35,723 nt of DNA, taken from NCBI GenBank assembly GCA_011772755.1, contig WVYX01000211.1:50233-85955 (forward strand), written 5' to 3'. Below the pieces are notes generated by a model. It did not search any database, had not been told where the DNA came from, and worked only from the letters and a program-made list of their open reading frames with translations. Below are positions 10,210-19,105 of the stretch, piece after piece. Within the stretch, counting starts at the first letter, position 1; each line of letters opens with the position of its first letter. Both the position numbers and the translations under genes were made by a program. This stretch comes from Gemmatimonadales bacterium. GTDB lineage: Bacteria; Gemmatimonadota; Gemmatimonadetes; Gemmatimonadales; GWC2-71-9.

Positions 10210-10529
10210 TGACGGAGCGGGAGCTGGGCCTGCTCGGCCTCGGCAGCCGGTCCGGGGCGCTGGTGGTAGGGACAGCAGGCGTCCGCGCCGCGCTCAAGCG
10301 TGATGAGTTAGCGCTGGTAGTCGTCGCCAGCGACCACAGCGCCCGGACCGGGGACAAGGTGCTTCGCCTGGCGCGAGCCAAGGGCGTGGGCACGGTGATC
10401 GGGCCGGCGGCAGCGCAGCTGGGGCGGCGTTTGGGACGCCCGGCTGTCCAAACGGTGGGCGTGCGAGACGAGCAGCTCGCTGCCGGGTTCGGCGGCGTTC
10501 GACAGCAGAAGGACGCGAGGAGGCCGTAG
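10209..10529 (+). CDS. L7Ae-like RNA-binding protein (YlxQ type)
   Basis: A 106-aa small protein of the ribosomal L7Ae/L30e fold, as in YlxQ, which commonly sits between nusA and infB. Visible features are GLGSRSGALVVGTAGVRAALKRDELALVVVASDHSARTGDKVLRLARAKGV, the core beta-alpha-beta pattern (quoted here as the span of residues about 11-60), and a basic C-terminus. Family members bind kinked RNA, but the cellular target of YlxQ is not settled. ATG at 10209 overlaps the nusA stop as TGATG; the GTG at 10206 is an alternative. The YlxR gene often found between nusA and this gene is absent here. Confidence 0.75.
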   Translation: MTERELGLLGLGSRSGALVVGTAGVRAALKRDELALVVVASDHSARTGDKVLRLARAKGVGTVIGPAAAQLGRRLGRPAVQTVGVRDEQLAAGFGGVRQQKDARRP

Positions 10530-13222
10530 TGGGTAAGACGCGGATCCACGATCTTGCAGCCGAGTTCGGGATCGAGAGCGGGCAGCTCATCACGCTGCTG
10601 GCGGACATGGGGATTCACGTCCGCAGTCACCTCTCCGGGCTGGACGATGGCCAGGTGGCCCGGGTACGCACGCGCTGGGAGCGGGAGAAGCGCCGGACGG
10701 CGGAACCCGAGGCCAAGACGCGGGGCCGTCGCAGGAAGAAGGCGACCGGGAAAGCCGCGGCGAAAACTGCTTCAGCCCGAGCAACCGAAGCGCGGCCGCG
10801 CCGGCGCCGACGAACCGCAGCCCAGGTTGCCGCCATGGCGGCGGCCGAAGAAGAGGCCCAGCGGGAGGCCGAAGAAGCTGCGGAGCGGGCGGCGGCAGAA
10901 GCTGTAGCCGAAGAGGCAGCGGCAGAGGAGAAACCCTCCATCGAGGAGCGGGCTGCCGCGCTCTTCAAGGAGCCGGCCGAGGCGGAGGTTGCCGCCATGC
11001 AGCCCGCTGAGCCACCTGCCCCCGAGCCCGAGCCGGTGGTGGAAGTTGCAGCACCTCCGGAGCCGCCGAAGGAGGAGGCTCCGCCCCCACCTGAAGCGGC
11101 CGCTGAAGCCCCAGAGGCAGAACCGGTCAAGCCGACGCCGGTGGAGCGGGTGGCAACTCCCAGCCGACTACGGCCTGTGGCGTCGTCCGGGCCGCGCCCG
11201 GTAGCCTCCGCAGTCCCCGGGGAGATAGCTGAAGAGCGGCGCCGCGAGAAGAAGCGGCGGCGCAAGGGTAAGCGCTCCCAAGTCGACAAGGTGGCCGTGC
11301 AGGCCAACATCAGCCGCACCCTCGCCTCGCTCAAAGGCACCGCTGTCCGAAAACCGACACGGCGACGGGACGACGAGCCCAGTGCCCGGGAGCTCGCTGA
11401 GCAGCAGCGGGCCGAGGAGCGTGAGCGAGAGAAGACCCTGGTCCGAGTCAACGAGTTCATCACCGTTTCCGAGCTCGCCAGCGTCCTGAACACGACGCCC
11501 ACCGAGATCGTCACGTTCTGCTTCAAGGAGCTGGGCATGATGGTCACGGTCAACCAGCGCCTCGACTTTGACCAGATCGACTTGATCGCAGGCGCGTTCG
11601 GGTTCAAGGCGGTGCAGGAGGAGGAATACGTGCCCGCCGAAACGATCATGGAAGAGGTCGCGGACACGCCCGACAATCTCTCGCCGCGGGCCCCGGTGGT
11701 GACTGTCATGGGACACGTTGACCACGGCAAGACGTCGCTCCTCGACTACGTGCGCAAGACCAACGTCATCGCCGGCGAGTCGGGTGGAATCACCCAGCAC
11801 ATCGGCGCATATCACGCCGTGCTACCTGCAGGGAGGGTCATCACGTTCCTGGACACTCCGGGGCATGAGGCATTCACCGCCATGCGGGCACGGGGTGCCC
11901 AGGTCACGGACATCGTCGTGCTGGTGGTTGCCGCCGACGACCGCGTCATGCCCCAGACGGTCGAAGCAATCAGCCACGCGAAGAATGCCGGTGTGCCAAT
12001 GGTGGTAGCCATCAATAAGATCGACCTGCCCGATGCCAGGCCCGAGCAGGTGAAGCAGGATCTCTTGAAGCACGATGTGGTGCTGGAGGAGTACGGCGGG
12101 GAGACCATGGGCCAGGCGATTTCGGCGAAGTCGGGAGACGGCATCGACGAGCTGCTGGAGAAGATCCTGCTCCAGGCAGAGTTGCTGGACAAGAAGGCCA
12201 ACCCCAAACGACTGGCCCGGGGCACCGTCATCGAGAGCGCTCTGGATCCCGGGAAAGGTCCGGTGGCCACCGTCCTGGTCCAAAACGGCACCCTCAACGT
12301 GGGAGACAACTTCATTTGCGGGAACCTGGCGGGACGCGTTCGGGCGATGCATGACGAGCGCAGCCAACGTGCAGCGTCCGCTGGGCCATCCGTCCCCGTG
12401 CAAGTGCTGGGCTTCGACGGCGTCGCCCAGGCCGGCGACACGTTCATGGTGGTGCCGGAACACGCTGACGCCCGGGATATCGCCCAGAAACGCCAGCGGC
12501 TCGACCGCGAGGCCTCGCACCGGCGTAGCCTGCGTGGCATCTCGCTGGAGGAGGTGTCGAAGCAGATCGAGGAAGGTGCGGTGAAGTCCCTCGACATCAT
12601 CATCAAGGCTGACCAGGCTGGGCCCGCGGAGGCCCTGGCGGATGCGTTCGCCCAACTCTCGACGGCTGAGGTGAAGGTCGAGGTGATCCACCGGGGCGTC
12701 GGCGCCATCACCGAAAGCGATGTGGTCCTGGCCAAGGCCTCCCACGCGATCATTGTGGGCTTCAACGTCCGGCCGGATGGCAACGCGCGAGCCGCCGCCG
12801 AGCGCGAACGAGTGGACATCCGCACCTACCGGGTCATCTACGACGCGTTGGAAGACGTCCGGGCAGCGCTCGAAGGCATGCTTGCACCTGAGGAGAAGGA
12901 AGTGGTGCTGGGCGAGGCCGAAGTGCGGCAGCTCTTCAAGATCTCGGGCGTGGGAACCATCGCTGGCTGTTTCGTGCGCAATGGCGTCATCCGCCGCGAC
13001 GCGAGCATCCGGGTAATCCGTGATGGCGTCGAGGTGTACGACGGCGTTACCGCTAGCCTCAGGCGCTTCAAGGACGACGTGCGCGAGGTCAAGGAAGGCT
13101 TCGAGTGCGGCATCGGCATCGAGAACTTCAACGACGTCAAGGTCGGCGACGTCCTGGAAGCATACCAAATCGAGGAGATCGCCCGCTCGCTGGAAACAGC
13201 CGGAGCGGTGAAAGACGCTTGA
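10529..13222 (+). CDS. infB: Translation initiation factor IF-2
   Basis: IF-2 is the GTPase that brings fMet-tRNA to the 30S subunit and promotes 50S joining. The 897-aa protein has a first IF2_N module (residues 1-45, KTRIHDLAAEFGIESGQL). A long Ala/Glu/Pro/Arg-rich low-complexity linker (about 50-270) precedes a second IF2_N module (FITVSELASVLNTTPTEIV). The G domain has G1 GHVDHGKT (395-402), G3 DTPGHEA and G4 NKID. Domains II-IV complete the protein, including the C-terminal IF2 beta-barrel near GVEVYDGVTASLRR. GTG at 10529 overlaps the previous stop by one base. The linker composition explains the long spurious antisense frames here. Confidence 0.97.
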   Translation: MGKTRIHDLAAEFGIESGQLITLLADMGIHVRSHLSGLDDGQVARVRTRWEREKRRTAEPEAKTRGRRRKKATGKAAAKTASARATEARPRRRRRTAAQVAAMAAAEEEAQREAEEAAERAAAEAVAEEAAAEEKPSIEERAAALFKEPAEAEVAAMQPAEPPAPEPEPVVEVAAPPEPPKEEAPPPPEAAAEAPEAEPVKPTPVERVATPSRLRPVASSGPRPVASAVPGEIAEERRREKKRRRKGKRSQVDKVAVQANISRTLASLKGTAVRKPTRRRDDEPSARELAEQQRAEEREREKTLVRVNEFITVSELASVLNTTPTEIVTFCFKELGMMVTVNQRLDFDQIDLIAGAFGFKAVQEEEYVPAETIMEEVADTPDNLSPRAPVVTVMGHVDHGKTSLLDYVRKTNVIAGESGGITQHIGAYHAVLPAGRVITFLDTPGHEAFTAMRARGAQVTDIVVLVVAADDRVMPQTVEAISHAKNAGVPMVVAINKIDLPDARPEQVKQDLLKHDVVLEEYGGETMGQAISAKSGDGIDELLEKILLQAELLDKKANPKRLARGTVIESALDPGKGPVATVLVQNGTLNVGDNFICGNLAGRVRAMHDERSQRAASAGPSVPVQVLGFDGVAQAGDTFMVVPEHADARDIAQKRQRLDREASHRRSLRGISLEEVSKQIEEGAVKSLDIIIKADQAGPAEALADAFAQLSTAEVKVEVIHRGVGAITESDVVLAKASHAIIVGFNVRPDGNARAAAERERVDIRTYRVIYDALEDVRAALEGMLAPEEKEVVLGEAEVRQLFKISGVGTIAGCFVRNGVIRRDASIRVIRDGVEVYDGVTASLRRFKDDVREVKEGFECGIGIENFNDVKVGDVLEAYQIEEIARSLETAGAVKDA

Positions 13223-13223
13223 A

Positions 13224-13505
13224 GTGGTTGTCGCCATCGTTACCTGGGAGCTGCACCTCAACGGGTGCCAGTCTCTCAAGGACAAGCGGCGAATCCTGAA
13301 GAGCCTGAAGGACCGCCTGCACCAGCGCTTCAACGTATCCGTCGCAGAAACCGACCACCACGAGCTCTGGCAACGGGCTGAGCTCACGTGTGGTGTGGTC
13401 GCCCGCGATCGGAAGCAGGCGTCCGCCGTGCTGAGTGCCGCCGACGGCCTCGTCGCCAGCAACGGCTTCATCCGAATCATCGACTCGGCTACCAGCTTCC
13501 TATGA
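13224..13505 (+). CDS. ylxP: DUF503 protein, YlxP family
   Basis: A 93-aa DUF503/YlxP protein with the family hallmarks: VVAIVTWELHLNGCQSLKDKRRILKSLKDRLHQRFNVSV (residues 2-40 in outline), then a conserved AETDHHELWQRAELTCGVV segment. The biochemical role is not established; the gene almost always lies between infB and rbfA, which suggests a part in ribosome assembly or translation. GTG at 13224 lies one base beyond the infB stop. Its TGA overlaps the rbfA ATG (ATGA). Confidence 0.85.
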   Translation: MVVAIVTWELHLNGCQSLKDKRRILKSLKDRLHQRFNVSVAETDHHELWQRAELTCGVVARDRKQASAVLSAADGLVASNGFIRIIDSATSFL

Positions 13506-13864
13506 CCGCCACCCGCAAGCACCGTCCGGAGCGAATCGCAGCCCTGGTGCAGGAGACCCTGGCCGACGCACTGGCCACGCAGCTCAAGGATCCCCGAGTC
13601 GGATTCGTCACTGTCATGGACGTGACGGTGTCTCCAGACTGCGCCCACGCCAACATCCGGGTCAGCGTCATGGGGAGCGATGAAGAGAAGGCAAAGGCAA
13701 TGGAGGGTCTGGCGAGCGCCCGGGGCTACCTGCGCACGTACCTGGCGCGGTCGTTGTCGCTGCGCACGACGCCCGAGATTCATTTCATGCTGGATCGCGG
13801 GATCGAGCACGCAGCACGCATCAACCAGATTCTCGACCAGCTGAGAAACGAGGCGGAGTCCTGA
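13502..13864 (+). CDS. rbfA: Ribosome-binding factor A
   Basis: RbfA binds the 30S subunit near helix 1 of 16S rRNA and is needed for its maturation and cold adaptation. The 120-aa protein has the KH-like fold: KHRPERIAALVQETLADALA, DPRVGFVTVMDVTVSPDCAHANIRVSV (core beta strands, residues about 31-57), then a helix and LRTTPEIHFMLDRGIEHAARI near the end. ATG at 13502 is supported by the family N-terminus and the ATGA overlap with ylxP; the open frame extends further upstream without similarity. The stop TGA overlaps the proposed CTG start of truB. Confidence 0.92.
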   Translation: MTATRKHRPERIAALVQETLADALATQLKDPRVGFVTVMDVTVSPDCAHANIRVSVMGSDEEKAKAMEGLASARGYLRTYLARSLSLRTTPEIHFMLDRGIEHAARINQILDQLRNEAES

Positions 13865-14718
13865 CGCACGGATTCCTGCTACTCGACAAGCCCGCGGGAC
13901 CAACCTCGCACGATGTCGTCGATGTCGTGCGGCGCGCCCTTGGCACCCGACGCGTCGGGCATACCGGCACGCTGGACCCCTTCGCGTCGGGGCTCCTCAT
14001 CGTCTTGGTGGGCCGGGCGACGCGCCTCGCCCGGTTTCTCGTGGGACTGCCCAAATGCTACACCGGTACCATCCAGCTCGGCGTGGAGACGGACACCGAC
14101 GATCGCACAGGTACCGTCACCGCTAACAGCGACGACTGGCGCTCCGTCAGCGACACGGCCATCAGCGACGCGATGACCGCGCTCAAGGGACGCGTGCAGC
14201 AGCAGCCCCCGCCGTTTTCCGCGAAGAAGCTCGCCGGGGAACGGGCCCATCGCCTGGCGCGACGGGGCAAACCGGTGGATCTGCAACCTCGGGAAGTCGA
14301 GGTCGGTGAGTTCGCGCTAATGGGCCGCGAGGGCCCGCTGATGCACTTCGCCGCGCAAGTGAGCAGCGGCACCTATCTCCGGGCCTTGGCCCGGGACCTG
14401 GGTGCGGCCCTCCGGTGCGGCGCGCACCTTCACCAACTGCGCCGCACCGCCGTGGGGCCGTTTCGCGTGGAAGATGCGGTTGCCCCGGAAGCCGTGGACC
14501 GGCAGCGCACGCCAATCCATGCCCCGCGAGAGGCCGTGCAGCACCTACCCACCTTCGAGTTGAACGATGAGCTGCGGGGGAAGGTGGTGCATGGCCAGCC
14601 CGTTCCCGCTGCCGACGCAGTGGATGACCCGGTGGCGCTCGTGGCCCACGGTCGGCTGGTTGCGGTGGCAGAGCGGCAAGGGGATCTGTTCAAGCCCCGG
14701 GTGGTGCTGGAAGCATGA
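13861..14718 (+). CDS. truB: tRNA pseudouridine(55) synthase, apparent CTG start
   Basis: TruB converts U55 of tRNA to pseudouridine in the T loop. The protein (285 aa) starts THGFLLLDKPAGPTSHDVV, the canonical TruB N-terminus, followed by RRVGHTGTLDPFASGLL with catalytic Asp39. Later signatures are QQPPPFSAKKLAGERAH and SSGTYLRALARDLG. The first ATG in frame (13919 region is out of frame; the first usable GTG is 13927) would delete the conserved LDKPAG block. No ATG, GTG or TTG lies in frame for at least 120 bases upstream, so CTG at 13861, overlapping the rbfA TGA, is the best start. GAGG at 13850-13853 provides a plausible ribosome binding site. Confidence 0.9.
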   Translation: MTHGFLLLDKPAGPTSHDVVDVVRRALGTRRVGHTGTLDPFASGLLIVLVGRATRLARFLVGLPKCYTGTIQLGVETDTDDRTGTVTANSDDWRSVSDTAISDAMTALKGRVQQQPPPFSAKKLAGERAHRLARRGKPVDLQPREVEVGEFALMGREGPLMHFAAQVSSGTYLRALARDLGAALRCGAHLHQLRRTAVGPFRVEDAVAPEAVDRQRTPIHAPREAVQHLPTFELNDELRGKVVHGQPVPAADAVDDPVALVAHGRLVAVAERQGDLFKPRVVLEA

Positions 14719-15629
14719 TTGCGACGCCACCCCTGCCGAACGACGGCCGCGGCACCGTGATCACCGTCGGCACATTTGACGGCGTGCATCTCGGGCACCG
14801 CCAGGTGATTGAGGAGATCGCGATCCGGGGGCGGCGCGCCAATCGTCGCAGCCTACTGGTGACCTTCGAGCCCCACCCGCTTGAGATCGTGAACCCCCCG
14901 GCCGCGCCGTCGCTGCTCACCCTTGCCGACGAGCGTCGGGAGTACCTTGCCCAGTGCGAACTGGACGTGGTGGTCTTCCTGGGATTCTCTCGCGAGCTGT
15001 CCCAATACTCGCCGGAAGCCTTCGTACGCCTGCTGTTGGACCGGTTCCACCTGAAGGAACTCGTCATCGGGCACGACCACGGGTTTGGCCGAGGCAGGAC
15101 AGGGAACGTAGATCTGCTGCGGAAGCTCGGCGAGGAGTTGGGCTTCGCCGTGGATGTGGTGGAGGAAGTCGGCATGGGCGGACGGCCAGTCTCCTCCACC
15201 CTGGTACGCCGCGCCGTCGCCGGTGGGGATCTGGACATGGCAGCGCAGCTCCTCGGTCGACCATATTCCCTCACCGCCCGGGTGATTCGGGGGGTGGGAC
15301 GCGGCCGCAACATGGGTTACCCGACAATCAACCTCGCCATTCCGGATCGGCGCAAGCTCCTGCCGCCGGACGGAGTCTATGCCGTGCGGGTCGAGTGGGC
15401 GGCCGGAAGCTCTGGCGCGATGATGCACCAGGGACCGCGACCGACCTTCGGCGAGACGGAGCGGAGCCTCGAAGCACACGTCTTCGAGGTGGATCACGAC
15501 CTCTATGGTGAGGAGATCAAAGTCTCCTGGCGCGCACGGCTGCGCGACGTGATGCGGTTCCCGTCGTCCGAAGCCCTTAAGAAACAGTTGGACAAGGACT
15601 TCGCCGCAGCCGCCGCGTTGACAGGGTAG
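14715..15629 (+). CDS. ribF: Bifunctional riboflavin kinase / FAD synthetase
   Basis: RibF phosphorylates riboflavin to FMN and adenylylates FMN to FAD. The 304-aa protein has the N-terminal nucleotidyltransferase domain with VGTFDGVHLGH (HxGH-type motif), LVTFEPHP, and the ISSTxVR-like motif VSSTLVRRAVAGGD. The C-terminal riboflavin kinase domain shows GRPYSLTARVIRGVGRGRNMGYPTINL and the PxDGVYAVRV block. ATG at 14715 overlaps the truB stop as ATGA. It is the last gene of the rimP-to-ribF run; a 45-base gap precedes secD. Confidence 0.95.
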   Translation: MIATPPLPNDGRGTVITVGTFDGVHLGHRQVIEEIAIRGRRANRRSLLVTFEPHPLEIVNPPAAPSLLTLADERREYLAQCELDVVVFLGFSRELSQYSPEAFVRLLLDRFHLKELVIGHDHGFGRGRTGNVDLLRKLGEELGFAVDVVEEVGMGGRPVSSTLVRRAVAGGDLDMAAQLLGRPYSLTARVIRGVGRGRNMGYPTINLAIPDRRKLLPPDGVYAVRVEWAAGSSGAMMHQGPRPTFGETERSLEAHVFEVDHDLYGEEIKVSWRARLRDVMRFPSSEALKKQLDKDFAAAAALTG

Positions 15630-15674
15630 GGATGCCTCACTAGTCATTAACGCCCGCTGACATCATTTGCCATC

Positions 15675-17315
15675 ATGCTTTCGAATATTCGCAACCGCCT
15701 AATCCTCATCGCCATCCTCGTGGTAGCGAGCGTCTGGTCGCTGGTACCCAAGAACATCACCATTCGGGAACGGGGCCCGGACGGCAGGATGCGGGACACC
15801 ACTGTAAGACGCGTGCCCCTCAAGCGCGGGCTGGACCTCCAGGGCGGCATCCACCTTGCGCTCGAGATCGATCAGAGCTTGGGTCCCGTTGCTGACCCCG
15901 CGGGGGCCCTGGAACGGGCCCTCACCGTCATTCGGTCGCGGGTGGATGAGTTTGGGGTCGAGGAACCCCTCATCCAGAAGGTCGGCAACGAGCGCATCGT
16001 GGTGGAATTGGCCGGCGTGGATGATACCGAGCGGGCGAAGGGTATCACTCGGCGGACGGCCTTCCTCGAATGGCGCATCACGGACATGCAGAACCTGTTC
16101 CGCGATGCCTTGCCCACCATCGACGCCGCACTGGCCCGCGCGGGCGTGCAGACGACTACCGGCGCGGCGACGCCCGCGGCGCTGGAGACCCTCCTGGGCG
16201 CCGACACCGCTGGGCAAGTTGCCGACACCGGGGCGGCGGATACCACGTTCACACCGGGCCAGCCCGGGCCGCTCAGCTCACTGCTGTTCCAGGGTCAGAT
16301 CCCGGGAGAGTTCCGCGTCCGAGAGGAAGACTTCCCCAGGGTCGACAGCCTAATCCAGATCGCCGAGGTGGAACGTGCCCTCCCACGGGGGCGGGAGCTG
16401 CTGTGGGCATCTGAACCCGTCTCCCTGGGTGGCCGCTCCTACCGGCCGCTCTACTCAGTGGAGCGCCGCGCGGTGCTGACCGGCGAGCAACTCACCGATG
16501 CTCGGGCCACCATTGACCCCACCAACAACCAGCGGATCGTGCGGTTCGATCTCACCCGCTCGGGTGGCCGGAGGTTCCGCAACGAGACCCGGCAGCATGT
16601 AGGCGACTACATGGCCATCATCTTGGACGGGCGAGTGTTCCGGCAGCCGCCCGTCATCCGGTCGGAGATCGGGCGCACCGGCCAGATCGAGCTGGGGACC
16701 GGCAGCCTCCAGGAAGCACAAGATCTGGCCCTCGTGCTGCGGGCCGGTGCATTGCCAGCGCCGCTCAGGATCGTCGAAGAGCGGATGGTGGGGCCCAGCC
16801 TCGGCAGGGACTCCATCCGACAGGGCCAACGCGCCGCCTTGGTCGCTGCGCTGATGGTCATTGGCATCATGGTGATCTACTATCGTCTCGCCGGCCTCCT
16901 CGCCATCACGGCGCTGGCCTTTTACATCCTGTTCACGCTGGGGGGCCTGGCCAGCTTCGGCGCCACGCTGACGCTCCCCGGCCTGGCAGGGTTCGTGCTC
17001 TCTCTGGGCATGGCGGTGGACGCCAACGTGCTCATCTTCGAGCGCATACGAGAGGAGCTGAAGCTGGGCAAGACGCCGCGATCCGCGGTGGACTCCGGAT
17101 TCCAGAATGCCATGCCGGCGATCATTGACGCGAACGTCACAACGGTGATAACCGCGGCATTCCTGTTCCAGTTTGGGACCGGGCCGGTGAAGGGGTTCGC
17201 AGTCACGCTGATTGTAGGTATCATCGCTTCGCTCATCACGGCGGTGTTCGTGACCAAGACGCTGTTCCTCGTCTGGCTACAGCGGCGCGCCGCCGCGAAG
17301 GAGCTTTCCATCTGA
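15675..17315 (+). CDS. secD: Protein translocase subunit SecD
   Basis: SecD is the larger half of the SecDF accessory complex, which uses the proton gradient to pull exported proteins through SecYEG. The 546-aa protein has one N-terminal membrane helix (about 8-25) and a large periplasmic region beginning GLDLQGGIHLALEI. A cluster of five helices forms the C-terminus, starting around ALVAALMVIGIMVIYYRLAG, with the conserved GMAVDANVLIFERIREEL signature. Between residues about 150 and 230 lies an Ala/Thr/Gly-rich insertion (TTTGAATPAALETLLGADTA and onward) that is not part of the core fold I recognise. secF follows with a one-base overlap. Confidence 0.95.
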   Translation: MLSNIRNRLILIAILVVASVWSLVPKNITIRERGPDGRMRDTTVRRVPLKRGLDLQGGIHLALEIDQSLGPVADPAGALERALTVIRSRVDEFGVEEPLIQKVGNERIVVELAGVDDTERAKGITRRTAFLEWRITDMQNLFRDALPTIDAALARAGVQTTTGAATPAALETLLGADTAGQVADTGAADTTFTPGQPGPLSSLLFQGQIPGEFRVREEDFPRVDSLIQIAEVERALPRGRELLWASEPVSLGGRSYRPLYSVERRAVLTGEQLTDARATIDPTNNQRIVRFDLTRSGGRRFRNETRQHVGDYMAIILDGRVFRQPPVIRSEIGRTGQIELGTGSLQEAQDLALVLRAGALPAPLRIVEERMVGPSLGRDSIRQGQRAALVAALMVIGIMVIYYRLAGLLAITALAFYILFTLGGLASFGATLTLPGLAGFVLSLGMAVDANVLIFERIREELKLGKTPRSAVDSGFQNAMPAIIDANVTTVITAAFLFQFGTGPVKGFAVTLIVGIIASLITAVFVTKTLFLVWLQRRAAAKELSI

Positions 17316-18295
17316 TGTTTCGCCTCTTCGACCAAGCTCAGTACGATCTCCTGCGTATCTGGAAGACCGCGTTCGCGGCAACCGCGGCATTCACGATACC
17401 CGGCATCCTGTTGCTGGCCATCCGGGGATTGAACCAGAGCATCGAGTTTACCGGTGGTACACTCATCCAGGTTCAGGTGGCCAACCCGGACATCCGCACC
17501 GCCGAGCTCCGTGCCGCCCTCACCGCCGGCGGCATCACCGGCGCGGAGATCCAGACTTTCGGACAGCGGTTCGGCACCCCCGACGAGTTCGTCATCCGCG
17601 CGCGGCTCGACCCCCGCGCCGAGGTGACCGGCGAGGCAACCCAGGAGACGAGGGCTGCCGTCGACAGCGCACTAGCCGCGGCATTCGGGCCTGACAGCTA
17701 CGAGATTCAGCGAACCGAGGCGGTGGGGCCCAAGGTGGGCGGCGAGCTGCGGGCGCGGGCACAGGCCGCCCTGCTCATGGCCCTCGGTGCGATCTTCCTG
17801 GTGATCTGGTTCCGGTACGAATGGCGCTTCAGCATGGCGGCCGTGCTGGCAACGGTTCACGACGTCATCAGCACGCTGGCGTTCATCTCGTACCTCAATC
17901 TTGAGGTAACGCTGGTGGTAGTTGCCGCCTTGCTGACGATCATCGGGTACTCCCTGAACGACACCATCGTGACGTTCGACCGCGTCCGCGAGAACCTCCG
18001 GAAGTTCAAGCGGCAGAACATCTACGAGATTCTCAATCGCAGCATCAACGAGACCCTGCCACGGACCATCCTCACCTCGGGCACGACCCTCGGTGCGACG
18101 CTGGCGCTCCTGATCCTGGGTGGCGGGGTGATTCGTGGATTCGCCTGGGTGATGACTTTCGGGATCATCACGGGGACCTTCTCCTCGATCTTCATTGCGT
18201 CGCCAGTGCTGCTGGTGATCGAGCGCCGTTGGCCCGGCGAAGACGTCCGGGGGGCGAAGCCCATCACACCCAGAGCCGCGCCAATCGTTACCTGA
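17315..18295 (+). CDS. secF: Protein translocase subunit SecF
   Basis: SecF is the second half of SecDF. The 326-aa protein has an N-terminal membrane helix (AAFTIPGILLLAIRG), the SecF signature IEFTGGTLIQVQ, and a periplasmic P4-like domain. Further conserved elements are the EAVGPKVGGELRARA segment before the second helix, and five C-terminal helices with YSLNDTIVTFDRVREN and NRSINETLPRTILTS. ATG at 17315 uses the last base of the secD stop. The tail after the last helix is short and polar. Confidence 0.95.
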   Translation: MFRLFDQAQYDLLRIWKTAFAATAAFTIPGILLLAIRGLNQSIEFTGGTLIQVQVANPDIRTAELRAALTAGGITGAEIQTFGQRFGTPDEFVIRARLDPRAEVTGEATQETRAAVDSALAAAFGPDSYEIQRTEAVGPKVGGELRARAQAALLMALGAIFLVIWFRYEWRFSMAAVLATVHDVISTLAFISYLNLEVTLVVVAALLTIIGYSLNDTIVTFDRVRENLRKFKRQNIYEILNRSINETLPRTILTSGTTLGATLALLILGGGVIRGFAWVMTFGIITGTFSSIFIASPVLLVIERRWPGEDVRGAKPITPRAAPIVT

Positions 18296-18316
18296 GGATC
18301 GGGATGGGGGGAGTGG

Positions 18317-19105
18317 ATGCTGGTAGACACCCATTGCCACCTCGGCGACGAGCGCTTCGACCCTGACCGGCCAGCCGTCGTCGCCCGCGCGCGCCAGGCG
18401 GGCGTGGGTCACGTTCTGGTCATCGCGGACTCGGCACCTGCCACCGAGCATGCCATCCAGCTCGCACGACAGTTCGACCTCTCGGCCACGGCCGGCGTCC
18501 ACCCGCACGGAGCCTCGAGCTGGTCGGACGAGGTCGCCGCACGCATCGACGCGGCCCTCGCTGATCCCACAGTAGTGGCTCTCGGCGAGACCGGCCTTGA
18601 CTATCACTACGATCACTCACCTCGAGATGTACAGCGTCGGGTGTTCGAGGCACAGCTTGCATTGGCAGCGGCACGCCAAAGACCCGTAGTAGTCCATGCA
18701 CGGGAGGCCGACCAAGACGTGGCGGCAATCCTGCAGGAATGGGGCCGGAGGGTACCCGCCGTCGTTCTCCACTCGTTCAGCTCGGGAGTGCCGGTGTTCG
18801 ACGCTGGCATGGCCATCGGCGCGTACTTTTCATTCAGCGGGATGGTCACCTTCAAGGATTGGGACCAGGCAGACTACCTCACCGCCTGCCCGTCTGACCG
18901 TCTCCTGCTGGAGACGGACGCACCGTATCTTTCGCCAGTCCCACACCGTGGGAAGCGGAACGAACCAGCATTCGTGACTCTCGTCGCCCAGCGGGTTGCC
19001 GCATTGCTGCGAGTACCGCTGGAGCAACTGGCGACAGAAACCACTGCCAACGCCGGCCGATGTTTCGGGGCCCGCGCGGCTGAACCACAAAGCCAGCGGT
19101 CATGA
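18317..19105 (+). CDS. tatD: TatD-family metal-dependent deoxyribonuclease
   Basis: A 262-aa TatD/YcfH-type TIM-barrel hydrolase, a Mg-dependent 3'-5' exonuclease family linked to DNA quality control and D-aminoacyl-tRNA processing. Visible signatures: LVDTHCHLGDERF at the N-terminus (metal-binding HxH), TAGVHPH, ALGETGLDYHYDHS, PVVVHAREAD, LHSFSSG, and LLLETDAPYLSPVPHRGKRNEP. GGGGGGAG before the ATG is a strong ribosome binding site. The name comes from E. coli tat operon location; it is not a Tat translocase component. The 3' end overlaps fhs by 4 bases. Confidence 0.92.
   Translation: MLVDTHCHLGDERFDPDRPAVVARARQAGVGHVLVIADSAPATEHAIQLARQFDLSATAGVHPHGASSWSDEVAARIDAALADPTVVALGETGLDYHYDHSPRDVQRRVFEAQLALAAARQRPVVVHAREADQDVAAILQEWGRRVPAVVLHSFSSGVPVFDAGMAIGAYFSFSGMVTFKDWDQADYLTACPSDRLLLETDAPYLSPVPHRGKRNEPAFVTLVAQRVAALLRVPLEQLATETTANAGRCFGARAAEPQSQRS

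Noticed and set aside
10207..10535. Expected YlxR (DUF448) gene between nusA and infB
   Set aside because: Only the L7Ae-like gene fits the space; there is no room for YlxR. Its absence is not unusual enough to call a finding.
10670..11400. Ala/Glu/Pro-rich repeats in infB as a possible DNA repeat element
   Set aside because: This is the normal low-complexity linker of IF-2, with no exact repeat unit.
11822..13903. Long antisense open frame opposite infB and rbfA (693 codons)
   Set aside because: It lies entirely opposite well-conserved genes, has no recognisable domain, and long antisense frames are expected in GC-rich coding DNA.
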